A DNA stretch of 64,000 bases from Parafrankia irregularis (GCF_001536285.1 NZ_FAOZ01000001.1:310001-374000), one strand, 5' to 3'; counted from the stretch's first letter, positions 1 through 10,962 are shown. Program-made: numbers and translations. The notes: a model not told the origin generated them from the letters alone.

Positions 1-1
1 G

Positions 2-157
2 GTCACCACCGACGCCGTCCAGCTCTTCGGCGGCGCCGGCTACACCCGTGACTTCCCGGTCGAACGGATGATGCGCGACGCGAAGATCACGCAGATCTAC
101 GAGGGCACCAACCAGATCCAGCGGATGGTCATGTCCCGGGCCCTGCTCCGGGGCTGA
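2..157 (+). CDS. acyl-CoA dehydrogenase, C-terminal fragment
   Basis: Only the last 51 codons are inside the window; the gene runs off the left edge. The residues match the C-terminal helical domain of acyl-CoA dehydrogenases: [16 protein letters not shown], then [17 protein letters not shown]. The YEGTNQIQR stretch is the conserved segment near the active site and FAD of this family, which oxidises acyl-CoA to trans-2-enoyl-CoA in beta-oxidation or branched amino-acid breakdown. Substrate chain length cannot be told from this piece. A strong hairpin follows 16 bases after the stop. Confidence 0.93.
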   Translation, partial: VTTDAVQLFGGAGYTRDFPVERMMRDAKITQIYEGTNQIQRMVMSRALLRG

Positions 158-173
158 GACCGTCCCGTCCCAC

Positions 174-210
174 GGTGAGGCGCCGCCGATACGGGCGGCG
201 GCGCCTCACC
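174..210. terminator. Bidirectional hairpin terminator
   Basis: A perfect 14-bp inverted repeat (174-187 with 197-210) encloses a 9-base loop. It lies between the end of the acyl-CoA dehydrogenase gene (+) and the end of the convergent secreted-protein gene (-), so it could end transcription from both sides. No clear T-run follows, as is common in high-GC actinobacteria. Confidence 0.75.
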
Positions 211-264
211 ACCAGCGTGGCCCGGCCCAAACCTGCGCCGGACTCCCGCCGGATTACCCGCTGA

Positions 265-1272
265 CTACAGACCGCCCACAAGTGCGGACGTCTCCGACGG
301 ACCGTCGACAGAGTCGCCGTAGTCGCCGTAGTCGCCCCACTGGTAGTCATCCTTGCCGGGCTTGTCGTACTTCTCGTGGTGCTTCTTCTTGTCGTGCTTC
401 TTCTCGAACCAGAGAACCTTCTCGAAGGTGATCCGGATCTTCTTCTTCACCAGGTTCTTCTTCTCGTGGTGCTTGTAGTCCCCGCCCGGCCTCGGGCTGT
501 AGGCCACCGGCTCCTCGACAGCACCCGGGGTCCCCCAGTCTCCGGGGTCGCCGTAGGAGTCGTCACCGTACGAGTCGCCGCCGTGGTAGGGGTCGTCGTC
601 ACCGTAGGAGTCATCGCCGTACGACTCCTCGCCGTACTCCTTCTTGTCGTGCTTCTTGTGGTGCTTCTTCTTCTCGTTCTCGAACCAGAGAACGCGCTCG
701 TAGCTGATGGCGTCCTTGCGCTTCGAGACGTTGTCGTGCTTCTTCTTGTGGTGCTTCCTGTCGTACGGACCAGCCAGCGCCTCCTCACCGGCAACCGGCC
801 CGTCCACGGCCGTCGGGTCCACCACCGGAGCCGCCGGGTCCACTACGGCGGCCGTCGGGTCCACGACCGGAGCCGCCGGGTCGTCAAAGCCGCCGGGGGG
901 CGGGAGAAGCGCCGAGTCGTCGAAGCCGCCCCAGCCCTCATCGCCGCCCGGGCCCTCGAAACCGGTGCCCGGCTCGTCGCCCGTCGGGTCGACGGCCTCG
1001 TCGTCGTAGCCGGGCCACTTCTTCTTGTGGTCCTTCTCGTCCTTGCCGTGGTGGTCCTTCTTCTTGTGCTCCTTCTTGTCCTTGTGGTCGAACCAGAGAA
1101 CGCGCTCGTAGCTGACGGCGACGCGCTCCTTCTTGACCTGCTGCTTGCCGTGGTGCTCGCCGCCGTACGGAGCGGCCTGCGCGACACCGGCGCCCGCGCC
1201 GAGCGTCACCGCGACGGAAACCAAACCGGAGGTCGCGAGAATCGCGGTACGACGCCCAATTCTGCTCGCCAT
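265..1272 (-). CDS. Secreted protein with three YERVLWF / Lys-His-rich modules
   Basis: A 335-residue protein of unknown function. The start is the ATG at 1272, preceded by GAAAGG six bases upstream. Residues 1-33 form a signal peptide (twin Arg, hydrophobic core, AQA cleavage site), so it should be exported. Three copies of a module follow: a short beta-prone segment with the core YERVLWF (about residues 49-61, 186-197) or FEKVLWF (288-299), each running straight into 20-30 residues dominated by Lys and His with Asp/Glu. Linkers are low complexity: a Pro/Val/Asp repeat (VDPTAAVVDPAAPVVDPTA, about 138-155) and a Ser-Tyr-Gly-Asp repeat (about 217-242). There is no LPxTG-like sorting signal and no membrane anchor. 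The His/Lys/Asp tails suggest metal, polyphosphate or anionic-polymer binding, but that is inference. I recognise no named domain. Confidence 0.85.
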   Translation of the reverse strand: MASRIGRRTAILATSGLVSVAVTLGAGAGVAQAAPYGGEHHGKQQVKKERVAVSYERVLWFDHKDKKEHKKKDHHGKDEKDHKKKWPGYDDEAVDPTGDEPGTGFEGPGGDEGWGGFDDSALLPPPGGFDDPAAPVVDPTAAVVDPAAPVVDPTAVDGPVAGEEALAGPYDRKHHKKKHDNVSKRKDAISYERVLWFENEKKKHHKKHDKKEYGEESYGDDSYGDDDPYHGGDSYGDDSYGDPGDWGTPGAVEEPVAYSPRPGGDYKHHEKKNLVKKKIRITFEKVLWFEKKHDKKKHHEKYDKPGKDDYQWGDYGDYGDSVDGPSETSALVGGL

Positions 1273-1912
1273 TTCCAACCTTTCAAAAAAGGATCTGTTG
1301 CATCGGCTCGTCGGGCGACAACATAGCCGCTGGTCAGCGGGCGGACGGAGGCTCAAAACAGACGTGTCGCCGGGACCTTCGGACCTTCGGTTCCGACCCA
1401 TTTAACCGAATGCGCAGGCGACGGGAGGCTGACCCGGAACAGCGATCCTTTTCCATCTCACGGTGTACGGTCAGGGATGCCAGGGGTCCGAGTCGAGACG
1501 GAAAAGGCCCCCGATTCCCACCCCGAGATCAGGCCACAGGGGCGCAGAAATCACGGCGAATCCACCCGGCACCGGACGCCAGAACAGGGAAACAGGCATA
1601 TGCGGCACCCGACCAGGCATGACACCCGGAACAATAACCAGCCGGCCGTGACGGGTCGCCGTCGACCTGTTTACCTGCACTGTTGCGCGACCGAAACACG
1701 GCAGGAAAGGTGCGCCGCCTTCCGGAGCCGGCAGAAATTGTGTCGACCGCGAAATCAGGCGGCGGCGGAGAAGCCACACCGGCACCCGGCGCCGACACAG
1801 GGCCTGGCTCTCCCGCGGCGCCACCCGGCCTCGGCGCAGGCCCTGGTCGTGTTCATGGCCGCGTTCGCGGCCGGAGAGCGGAGTCCGGCGGCCGGCGGCC
1901 GGCGGCCGAGGG
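1273..1912. other. Gene-poor gap
   Basis: No convincing gene in 640 bases: the open frames have no recognisable protein content. The stretch next to 1272 must hold the promoter and leader of the YERVLWF gene. It has an 8-base direct repeat (GGACCTTC at 1373-1380 and 1381-1388). The right end carries the tacT-side hairpin (1857-1872) and a run of CCGG/CGGC repeats (about 1886-1908). Confidence 0.5.
1857..1872 (-). terminator. Possible terminator after the GNAT toxin gene
   Basis: GGCCGCG and CGCGGCC form a 7-bp inverted repeat separated by TT, about 40 bases past the stop of the minus-strand GNAT gene. It is a short, very GC-rich hairpin without a T-run, so termination is only plausible. Confidence 0.35.
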
Positions 1913-2425
1913 CTAGCTCGGGAGGCTGGCGGCGTCCTGCAGGGGCAGGAGCAGCAGGTGCGGGTCCATCCCGGTGGGCGCGAAGCCGAAGTGCCGGTAG
2001 AAGGCTCGGCCGGCGGAGGCGATGGCGTGGGCGCCCAGCAACGGGGTTCCCACCATCCGGCGCACCGTCAACGCCCGCATCGTCGCGTCCCGCAGCAGCC
2101 GGGCACCGACACCGCGCCCCTGATAACGGACGTCCACGGCCAGCCGACCGACGAGCATCAGCGGAACGGGGTCGGCGGGGCGGCGGGACCGCCACCGCGA
2201 CGGTGGCGCCACCCGCTCGGCGGCGGCTGTCGCCAGGCAGTAGAACCCCGCGATGGTGGTGCCGTCGAGGATCACGAAGGTGTTGGTGATCCGTTCCTTC
2301 TGGTGGTCCTTGGCGTGATGGCGCAGCCAGCCGTCGACGGCCGGGTCACCACAGCCGAACGCGACCGTGTCGTGGTCCTCCAGCAGGGCCGACGGCTTCG
2401 TGAACGACACGGAACAAGCTCCCAT
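1913..2425 (-). CDS. tacT: GNAT acetyltransferase, TacT-type toxin
   Basis: A 170-residue GNAT-fold protein, the usual length for the acetyltransferase toxins paired with DUF1778 antitoxins. Family features are visible: F-CGDPAVDGWLRHHA near the N terminus, the strand TFVILD, the acetyl-CoA pyrophosphate loop RLAVDVRYQGRGVGARLL (about residues 92-109), and the C-terminal FYRHFGF with the Tyr typical of the active site. TacT-like toxins acetylate the amino group of aminoacyl-tRNA and stop translation; that role is inferred from the family. It lies 87 bases downstream of the DUF1778 antitoxin gene on the same strand, a looser spacing than the usual overlap. The stop is followed by a small hairpin. 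Confidence 0.85.
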   Translation of the reverse strand: MGACSVSFTKPSALLEDHDTVAFGCGDPAVDGWLRHHAKDHQKERITNTFVILDGTTIAGFYCLATAAAERVAPPSRWRSRRPADPVPLMLVGRLAVDVRYQGRGVGARLLRDATMRALTVRRMVGTPLLGAHAIASAGRAFYRHFGFAPTGMDPHLLLLPLQDAASLPS

Positions 2426-2512
2426 CCAGCCAGGAACGATCTCGATGCGCTGACATCCGGTACCGACGCGGAACGCGGCGTGGCGGGCCCGCGGGCCGGC
2501 GCCGGCGTTCGA

Positions 2513-2815
2513 CTAGGCGTCCGGCTGGCCGGACTGCTGGCCAGGTGGCTGCTCACCCGGTTCCTCGTCGAGCAGGCGTCGCATCCGCGGGTTGTCGGCC
2601 GGCGGCGCCTGCAGCATCGCCTCCAGCTCGGCCCAGGCGGACTCGGCGACCCGGAACAGGCGGCGGTCGGCGAGCACGTCCCGGGCGTGGCGCCGCATGC
2701 TCTCGACCGCGAACATCGCCAGGCTGAGACCCTCTGCGTCGGCAGCGGACCGGATGATCTCCGCGTCGTCCTCGGGCAGGTCACACGTGATCTTCTCGTC
2801 GCCAGCAGAGGTCAT
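2513..2815 (-). CDS. tacA: DUF1778 ribbon-helix-helix antitoxin
   Basis: A 100-residue protein with an N-terminal ribbon-helix-helix part (ITCDLPEDDAEIIRSAADAEGLSLAMFAVESM) and the DUF1778 C-terminal neutralising tail (FRVAESAWAELEAMLQAPP, then NPRMRRLLDEE). It should bind the GNAT toxin encoded next to it and, as a complex, repress its own promoter. The usual DUF1778 order (antitoxin first) is kept. No Shine-Dalgarno is visible; instead an inverted repeat sits 2 bases upstream of the ATG. An extra Gln/Pro/Gly-rich tail of about 15 residues ends the protein. Confidence 0.87.
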   Translation of the reverse strand: MTSAGDEKITCDLPEDDAEIIRSAADAEGLSLAMFAVESMRRHARDVLADRRLFRVAESAWAELEAMLQAPPADNPRMRRLLDEEPGEQPPGQQSGQPDA

Positions 2816-2817
2816 AC

Positions 2818-2830
2818 CGGCAGTCTGCCG
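2818..2830. promoter_or_regulatory. Candidate autoregulatory operator of the TA pair
   Basis: CGGCA-GTC-TGCCG is a 5-bp-arm palindrome 2 bases upstream of the antitoxin ATG. Further up in the same 164-base divergent spacer lie two AACGTT palindromes (2899-2904 and 2917-2922), 18 bp apart, a spacing that puts them on one DNA face. Ribbon-helix-helix antitoxins bind such repeats. The assignment rests on position and symmetry alone. Confidence 0.35.
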
Positions 2831-2979
2831 TTCCGACCCGGGCGAGGGGAAGCCGGGGTACCACGACGTCCAGCGATCCTGGCCGCGCGCGAGCGCGGAA
2901 CGTTGGTGCCGCGGAGAACGTTCGCAATGGCGTCGGAGCGGGCATTCCTCCGCGGATCACTCCGACTGCCCGAGGAACG

Positions 2980-3377
2980 GTGAACATCACTATGAGTGAC
3001 GATCTTGGCACCGCCCTGGTGGTGATCCTCGGTGTGATCGCCGTGGTCGGCGTGCTGCTGGCCGGTGGCGCCTGGTACCTGCTGCGCCGCTACCGGCTGC
3101 CGTTGCACGCCGTGGCCACGACGATCGCCAGCCTGCTCTACGTCATCTCGCCGGTGGACGCCGTGCCGGAGGTTCCGCTCGGGCCGGTCGGCCTGGTCGA
3201 CGACCTCACGGTGATCATCGCAGCGGCGCTCTACCTGCGCAGGCTCGTCGGCGCGAGGAGCACTGCGGCGAGGAACACCGCGGCGAGAAGCACTGCGGTG
3301 GGGTCCGCCCAGAAGGCCTCGGGAGGCCATCCCGGACGAACCCCGACCTCGGCTCCTACTCCGATTCCGACCCAGGA

Positions 3378-3402
<25 letters not shown>
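2980..3402 (+). CDS. YkvA-like (DUF1232) membrane protein
   Basis: A 140-residue protein. One hydrophobic helix (about residues 10-33) precedes the DUF1232 signature: [13 protein letters not shown], then [16 protein letters not shown]. Function of the family is unknown; members are small membrane proteins. The start is ambiguous. GTG at 2980 has GAGGA only 3 bases upstream; ATG at 2992 has the same site 15 bases upstream. The tail (residues 80-140) is Ala/Thr/Pro-rich with an [15 protein letters not shown] repeat. The 3' end overlaps the end of the convergent aconitase gene by 25 bp. Confidence 0.75.
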
Positions 3403-6161
<2,759 letters not shown>

Positions 6162-6569
6162 GGCCTTCGTCTCCTCCTCGTCACCTCCCCGCTTCTCGTC
6201 AGCGGGAAGGTTCGACACAACCACCGATCGCTGTGGCCGACCCTGAGTTCGCCACGGTCGTCCACCCGACCCCATCCTGGCACTGTCAGGGGTGACGGCG
6301 ACGCCGAGAGCGGTTGGTCACATTCCCACAGGGATCGACGTGGCTGTGACCGCCGCCTCCCGGGCACGTGCCCCCGGTCCCGGCGGTCCACGCCGTTTTT
6401 CCCTCGCAGAGGCTACAAATATCAGGTGGTCCGTCCGGACGTGTACCGCATGCCCCCTGGTCAGGCCGGACGAGACAGCCGGGATCACGACGACGGGGGG
6501 TCCGTGGTCCGCTGGCCATGACGCCGGAAGGTGGGATGTCCCACCCAGGCCGGACCCACCTTGGACGGG

Positions 6570-6604
6570 CTCGGCCCGCACCGGATCATCCGGTGCGGGC
6601 CGAG
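6570..6604 (-). terminator. Hairpin terminator of the left end of the glycan locus
   Basis: A perfect 15-bp inverted repeat (6570-6584 with 6590-6604) with a 5-base loop, about 85 bases past the stop of the minus-strand glycosyltransferase. It is a very strong structure and the natural end of that transcript. Confidence 0.7.
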
Positions 6605-6622
6605 GCTGCGCTGGTACAGACA

Positions 6623-6682
6623 GTGCCGGAACGGGCTGTGCGGGAACAGGCTGTGCTGGAACAGGCCGTGCCGGAGCAGGCC
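6623..6682. repeat. 15-bp tandem repeat, four units
   Basis: Four consecutive 15-bp units (6623, 6638, 6653, 6668), consensus GTGCYGGAACAGGCY with one to three changes each. They sit between the stop of the glycosyltransferase gene (6687) and its terminator. On the plus strand they would read as a VxEQA pentapeptide repeat, but no credible gene contains them. Confidence 0.8.
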
Positions 6683-6686
6683 GCGG

Positions 6687-8054
6687 CTACGACCACACGG
6701 CCGTGATGTCGCGCTGCCAGTTCTCCATCGTGAACGGAGATCGCCGCAGCCGGCGCATCGCTTCCCGACGCTCGTCCAGCGTCGGCGGCACGACCGCCAG
6801 GTCGGCGGCGGTACTGGCCCAGATCTCGTTCGGCGTTCCCAGCGGGAGCATGGTGATCCCGGGCAGCACCCGGGCGATCTCCGCGACACCCGGCAGATCC
6901 GACGACAGCACCGGGGTGCCGACGGCGCACGCCTCGAGCACGACGCTCGGCAGGCCCTCGTGCAGCGAGGTCACCAGCAGCAGCGACGAGTTCACCAGGA
7001 GTTTGGGCACATCGCCGCGCTCGCCGAGGAACTCGACCCGGTCCGACACCCCCAGACCGCCGGCGAGGGTCATCAGCCGCTCGGTCTCCTCCGGGCTCTG
7101 CCGGCCCACGAACCGCAGCCGCACGTCGAGCCCACGGGTACACATCGCCGCGACGATCTCGATCGCGCGCGACCGGTTCTTCACCGGATCCGGGCGGGCG
7201 ATGTGCAGGACCGTCAGCGGCGGCGGTGCGACGTCCCCCAGCTCGTCGAGTTCCGGCAGGGAGGGCATCGGCCGCTGGCCGGCGATGGCCACCCCGAAGG
7301 GCTCGAGCTCGACGCCGTTGTAGATGACCCGGCACCGGGGATCCAGCCGCCAGGACTCGCGCCACAGCCCACGCATGGCCGCCTCGCTGACCGCGATCAG
7401 ATCGGTGGCGAACGCATCCAGCAGGACCCGGCCCAGCGCCCGCTGGAACCGACCGCGGACGCTGTCGCCGCGGCGATCCGTACTGGTGAAGAAGTGAGCC
7501 ACCCGGCGGCGCACACCGGCGGCCCGGGCAACCGTCAGCACCACCCCCGAGAAGGTCGCCACCCCGGAGTGGACGATGTCGGGCCGGACCCGGCGCAGCA
7601 GCCGGTGGAACGCGAACGGGAAGCTCGGATCCGCGCGGCAGTAGTACACCTCGCCCCCGAGCGACCGGATCTCCTCGTCCAGCGATCCGGGCGCCCCCGA
7701 GGTGACGCAGAACAGCAGCCGGAACTCGGCCGGGTCCAGCCGTCGCAGCAGGTTGACGGCACGAATCGTCTCACCGGCCAGGTCCATCCTCGGCAGCACC
7801 TCGAGCACCGTCACCGGGTTGGCGCGGCTGGACGGGGCGGGAGCCGGGCTCACCTGCCCGGCCGGCGGGGGGAGCAACCGGTCGCCGGCCGCCGCGCCGC
7901 GCGCGTCCCCCGCCTCGCGTGTCGGCCCGTCGACCACACTCGGCCCGTCGACCACCGCGAGCCCGTCGACCTTCACCGGCCCGCCGGACCGGTCGGCGCC
8001 CGCAGGCCGTCGATCGGTCCGAGCACCACCCGTGCCCCTGCCACCCATGCGCAT
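6687..8054 (-). CDS. Glycosyltransferase family 4
   Basis: A 455-residue retaining GT-B glycosyltransferase. The N domain starts at about residue 80 (VTVLEVLPRMDLAGETIRAVNLL); the C domain shows LTVLHIARPDPVKNRS and the catalytic E-x7-E segment HEGLPSVVLEACAVGTPVL. The first 80 residues are Gly/Pro/Asp-rich with a VVDGP repeat and look disordered, so the true start may be internal. It closely resembles the gene at 45103-46284 along its whole length (EEIRSLGG, DIVHSGVATFSG, HFFTSTDRRGDS, RVIYNGVE). The two probably add the same kind of sugar or act in parallel pathways. It follows wecC but a terminator and possible promoter separate them. Confidence 0.85.
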   Translation of the reverse strand: MRMGGRGTGGARTDRRPAGADRSGGPVKVDGLAVVDGPSVVDGPTREAGDARGAAAGDRLLPPPAGQVSPAPAPSSRANPVTVLEVLPRMDLAGETIRAVNLLRRLDPAEFRLLFCVTSGAPGSLDEEIRSLGGEVYYCRADPSFPFAFHRLLRRVRPDIVHSGVATFSGVVLTVARAAGVRRRVAHFFTSTDRRGDSVRGRFQRALGRVLLDAFATDLIAVSEAAMRGLWRESWRLDPRCRVIYNGVELEPFGVAIAGQRPMPSLPELDELGDVAPPPLTVLHIARPDPVKNRSRAIEIVAAMCTRGLDVRLRFVGRQSPEETERLMTLAGGLGVSDRVEFLGERGDVPKLLVNSSLLLVTSLHEGLPSVVLEACAVGTPVLSSDLPGVAEIARVLPGITMLPLGTPNEIWASTAADLAVVPPTLDERREAMRRLRRSPFTMENWQRDITAVWS

Positions 8055-8211
8055 GCCACCTGCCGGTCCGCCGCCGCTTCGTATGCCCTTGGCCCGTTCG
8101 TCACCGATATCCGCCCGCCGCCGCGACGACGACCACCCTCCAAACTCGGATGTGGACGCTCAGCACTCGGCCAGGACATCTGGCAACCTTCGCCAACCTA
8201 CAGAGAGAGTT

Positions 8212-8240
8212 CTACTACACAGAGTTATGACACTCGGCAA
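8212..8240 (-). promoter_or_regulatory. Candidate sigma-70 promoter
   Basis: On the minus strand TTGCCG (8235-8240) is followed after 17 bases by TAGTAG (8212-8217). This resembles a -35/-10 pair reading toward the glycosyltransferase at 8054, with a leader of about 150 bases. It lies just past the wecC terminator, which fits a separate transcription unit. Confidence 0.3.
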
Positions 8241-8255
8241 CGTGAGACGAAAAGG

Positions 8256-8280
8256 CGGGGCGTCGCGGCGAGACGCCCCG
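8256..8280 (-). terminator. Rho-independent-like terminator after wecC
   Basis: A 9-bp stem (8256-8264 with 8272-8280) and 7-base loop are followed on the minus strand by CCTTTTCGTC, so there is a short T-run. It is about 90 bases beyond the wecC stop. Confidence 0.6.
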
Positions 8281-8370
8281 CGCCGAACCTGCGCTTCGGG
8301 CCAGACCGACGGGTGACCGCTCGACCGCGGGCCCCCAGGTCGGGTGACGGCGTACGGTCCCGGCGCAGCG

Positions 8371-9756
8371 TCACATGGACTCGACCATGGCCCGCCCCGG
8401 CGCGGAGCGCTGCGCGGGAACGAAGGCTCTCGCCGAGCCGCTCAGAGCACCCACGCCAGCCGCTGCGGTCGCTGTTGTCGCTGCGGTCGGCACCGCCGCC
8501 GACCCCGCGGACGGCTGCAGCCAGTGGCGGGTGTCCAGCACGGCCCGGGCATGGCTCAACACGATGTCGCGCCGGAACGCGTCGTGATCGACCAGCACGA
8601 CAACCAGGTCCGCCGCCGCCGTCTGCTCCTCGTCGGCATCGACCAGCTCGATCCGCCCCGGAACCCGCGCGGGATCGACGTGCGGGTCGGCCGCAAAGAC
8701 CTCCGCTCCGCGATCAGCCAGCAGCGCGGCCACCCGGGCCGCTGGCGACTCCCGCGAGTCCCCGGTGTTCCTCTTGTAGGCGAGCCCCAGCAGCAGAATA
8801 CGACTTCCGCGCACAGAACATCCTCGTCGGCCAAGTATCTCGGTCACCCTGCTCACCACATGGTCCGGCATGTGGTGATTGATATCGTTGGCCAGTTCGA
8901 CAAACCTGAAGCTGCGACCGAGCCGCGACCGGACGCGCCATGACAGGTAGGACGGGTCGATCGGAAGACAATGACCTCCGACGCCGGGACCCGGCCGGAA
9001 CGGCATGAAGCCGAAAGGTTTGGTGGAGGCGGCGTCGATCGCCGCCCAGACGTCCGCGCCGAGCTCGTGCGCAAACATGGCGAGCTCGTTGACCAGAGCG
9101 ATGTTCACGTGGCGGAAGGTGTTTTCCAGGAGCTTGGTGAGTTCCGCGGTCCTCGTCGAGGCCACCGGAACGGTGCTGTCCACCAGCGAGTCATAGAAGG
9201 CGGTCACAGCCCTGAGCGAGGCCTCGTCGACACCGGAAACGACCTTCGGAGTGTTCTCCAGCCGCCAGACCTTGTTCCCCGGATCGATACGTTCCGGCGA
9301 GTAGCCAAGCCGGAAGTCGGTGCCGGCAGTGAGACCGGACAGTTCTTCCAGCAATGGCCCGAACAGTTCCTCGGTCGTGCCCGGGTAGGTCGTTGACTCC
9401 AGCACCACGGTCGCCCCGGGTCTCACGAAGGGAGCCAGGCTCCGTGCCGCGTCCGTCACGAAACTGAGGTCAGGTACGCCCTCCCGCAGCGGGGTGGGCA
9501 CGGTGACGACCGCAACATCGAAGGCCGCCGCCGCGGCGTAGTCGGTCGTCGCCTCGTACCTGCCAGAGGCAAGCGCCGCCGCCAGCTGACCGTCAGCGAT
9601 GTCCTCGACATAGGACTCACCAACCACAAGCCTTTTGACCCTACTGATGTCGACGTCGACGCCCACCACCCGCCAGCCGACCTCTACCGCGCGCATCGCG
9701 AGCGGGAGACCGACATACCCCTGGCCGACCACTACCAGCTTTCCCGATGAAGTCAT
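8371..9756 (-). CDS. wecC: UDP-N-acetyl-D-mannosamine/glucosamine dehydrogenase (WecC/WbpA type)
   Basis: A 461-residue nucleotide-sugar dehydrogenase; it oxidises C6 of a UDP-HexNAc twice with NAD to the uronic acid. The NAD site GQGYVGLP is at residues 11-18. The catalytic Cys263 sits in GVGGHCLPIDPSYLSW, the form typical of UDP-HexNAc dehydrogenases rather than UDP-glucose dehydrogenases. The catalytic Lys208 is in ELTKLLENTFRHVNI. The C-terminal UDP-binding domain (LGLAYKRNTGDSRESPA) is present. The gene lies 27 bases after wecB, so UDP-ManNAc to UDP-ManNAcA is the likely step; UDP-GlcNAcA is the alternative. The last ~50 residues are Ala/Thr-rich and unique. Confidence 0.88.
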   Translation of the reverse strand: MTSSGKLVVVGQGYVGLPLAMRAVEVGWRVVGVDVDISRVKRLVVGESYVEDIADGQLAAALASGRYEATTDYAAAAAFDVAVVTVPTPLREGVPDLSFVTDAARSLAPFVRPGATVVLESTTYPGTTEELFGPLLEELSGLTAGTDFRLGYSPERIDPGNKVWRLENTPKVVSGVDEASLRAVTAFYDSLVDSTVPVASTRTAELTKLLENTFRHVNIALVNELAMFAHELGADVWAAIDAASTKPFGFMPFRPGPGVGGHCLPIDPSYLSWRVRSRLGRSFRFVELANDINHHMPDHVVSRVTEILGRRGCSVRGSRILLLGLAYKRNTGDSRESPAARVAALLADRGAEVFAADPHVDPARVPGRIELVDADEEQTAAADLVVVLVDHDAFRRDIVLSHARAVLDTRHWLQPSAGSAAVPTAATTATAAAGVGALSGSARAFVPAQRSAPGRAMVESM

Positions 9757-9783
9757 GAGCCCAGTGTGGCGCCATAACCACTC

Positions 9784-10962
9784 TCAGCTACGCATCGGCA
9801 AGTTCGTGTCACGGTCAGTTACCACTCGCGGGGTGGGGAGCTCTCGAACTCCGTCGCGCAGATCCTGCCCGCCGCCGCTGCCGGCGAAAGTCCGGACGAG
9901 CACGGCGGAGATCCGTTGACCGGCACGCCCGTCCCACAGCGCCGGACATCGCGGCGGAGGCGGCCGTTCCAGCCATTCGAACGCCGCGGCGACCACCGCA
10001 TCCGGGGAACGGCCCACCACCCGGTTGGTCCCCTCTGTGACGGTGATCGGGCGCTCGGTGTTGTCCCGCAAGGTCAGGCACGGCACTCCGAGAACCGTCG
10101 ACTCCTCCTGCACGCCACCCGAGTCGGTGAGCACCAGACGCGCTCCCATCTGCAGCGCGAGGCAGTCGAGGTAACCCACCGGTCCGAGCAGCCGCAGACC
10201 GGCCGGGAGTCGACCGACCAGCCGGTTGGCGGTACGCGGGTGGACGGGGAACACCAGCGGGCATCGGCCGGCGATCTCGCCCAGTGCCGCGAGCAGGCCG
10301 TCGAGCACCTCGGGGTCGTCGACATTGCTCGGCCGGTGCAGGGTCACCAGTCCGTACCCGCCCGAACGCAGGCCCAGCTCGGCGAGCGTGGGCCGGGCAC
10401 GGGCCCGCTCCCGGCACGCCAGCAGCGTGTCGACCATGACATTGCCGACCAGATGCACCGACTCCGGCGGCACGCCCTCCGCGACCAGGTGCGCCACGCC
10501 CTCGGGGCTGGGTGCGAACAGCAGGTCCGACAGCCGGTCGGTGACGATCCGATTGATCTCCTCCGGCATCGCCCGGTCGCCGCTACGCAGGCCGGCCTCG
10601 ACGTGCGCCACCGCGACCCCGGCCTTCGCCGCGACCAGCGCGCAGGCGAGCGTCGAGTTCACGTCCCCGACCACGACCACGACATCGGGGGCCAGGCGCA
10701 GCAGCAACGGCTCGAAGGCGGTCATCACCGCGGCCGTCTGCACGGCATGGGATCCGGAGCCGGCCTCCAGGTGGTGATCCGGTGGGCGCAGCCCGAGATC
10801 GGCGAAGAAGACCCCGCTCATCGCCTCGTCGTAGTGCTGCCCCGTGTGCACGAGGGTGGTCCGGACGCCGTCAGCCGTGAGCGCGTCGATCACGGGCTTC
10901 ACCTTGATGAAGTTCGGCCGGGCCCCGGCGACGACGACCGCGTGCGGCGCGACCGCGGTCAC
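9784..10962 (-). CDS. wecB: UDP-N-acetylglucosamine 2-epimerase (non-hydrolysing)
   Basis: A 392-residue GT-B-fold epimerase converting UDP-GlcNAc to UDP-ManNAc. Signature segments: GARPNFIKVKPVIDAL (residues 13-28), HTGQHYDEAMSG, VVVGDVNST, HVEAGLRSGD, TLHRPSNVD and LTDSGGVQEESTVLGVPCLTLRDNTERP. Length is normal for the family. The GTG start overlaps the stop of the short gmd-like remnant by 4 bases (GTGA), so translation is probably coupled to it. The next gene (wecC) uses its product. Confidence 0.95.
   Translation of the reverse strand: MTAVAPHAVVVAGARPNFIKVKPVIDALTADGVRTTLVHTGQHYDEAMSGVFFADLGLRPPDHHLEAGSGSHAVQTAAVMTAFEPLLLRLAPDVVVVVGDVNSTLACALVAAKAGVAVAHVEAGLRSGDRAMPEEINRIVTDRLSDLLFAPSPEGVAHLVAEGVPPESVHLVGNVMVDTLLACRERARARPTLAELGLRSGGYGLVTLHRPSNVDDPEVLDGLLAALGEIAGRCPLVFPVHPRTANRLVGRLPAGLRLLGPVGYLDCLALQMGARLVLTDSGGVQEESTVLGVPCLTLRDNTERPITVTEGTNRVVGRSPDAVVAAAFEWLERPPPPRCPALWDGRAGQRISAVLVRTFAGSGGGQDLRDGVRELPTPRVVTDRDTNLPMRS

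Larger units (their letters stand above)
6162..6686. other. Intergenic region upstream of acnA
   Basis: No gene seen in 525 bases. The part near 6162-6400 should hold the acnA promoter. GGTCACA (6316-6322) and TGTGACC (6345-6351) form an inverted repeat with a 22-bp spacer, about 155 bp before the acnA start; its role is unknown. The other half contains a strong hairpin (6570-6604) and a 15-bp tandem repeat (6623-6682), both on the side of the next gene's 3' end. Confidence 0.5.
8055..8370. other. Intergenic region between wecC and the family 4 glycosyltransferase
   Basis: No gene in 316 bases. It holds a terminator-like hairpin for wecC (8256-8280) and a candidate promoter for the downstream glycosyltransferase (8212-8240), described separately. 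Confidence 0.5.

Noticed and set aside
376-1326. Long plus-strand open frame antisense to the YERVLWF gene
   Set aside because: Its Leu/Val-rich product is the mirror of Lys/His codons on the other strand; no ribosome site and no known domain.
1477-2289. 270-codon plus-strand frame opposite the GNAT gene
   Set aside because: Arg/Pro/Gly-rich composition without motifs; overlaps a clear GNAT gene on the other strand.
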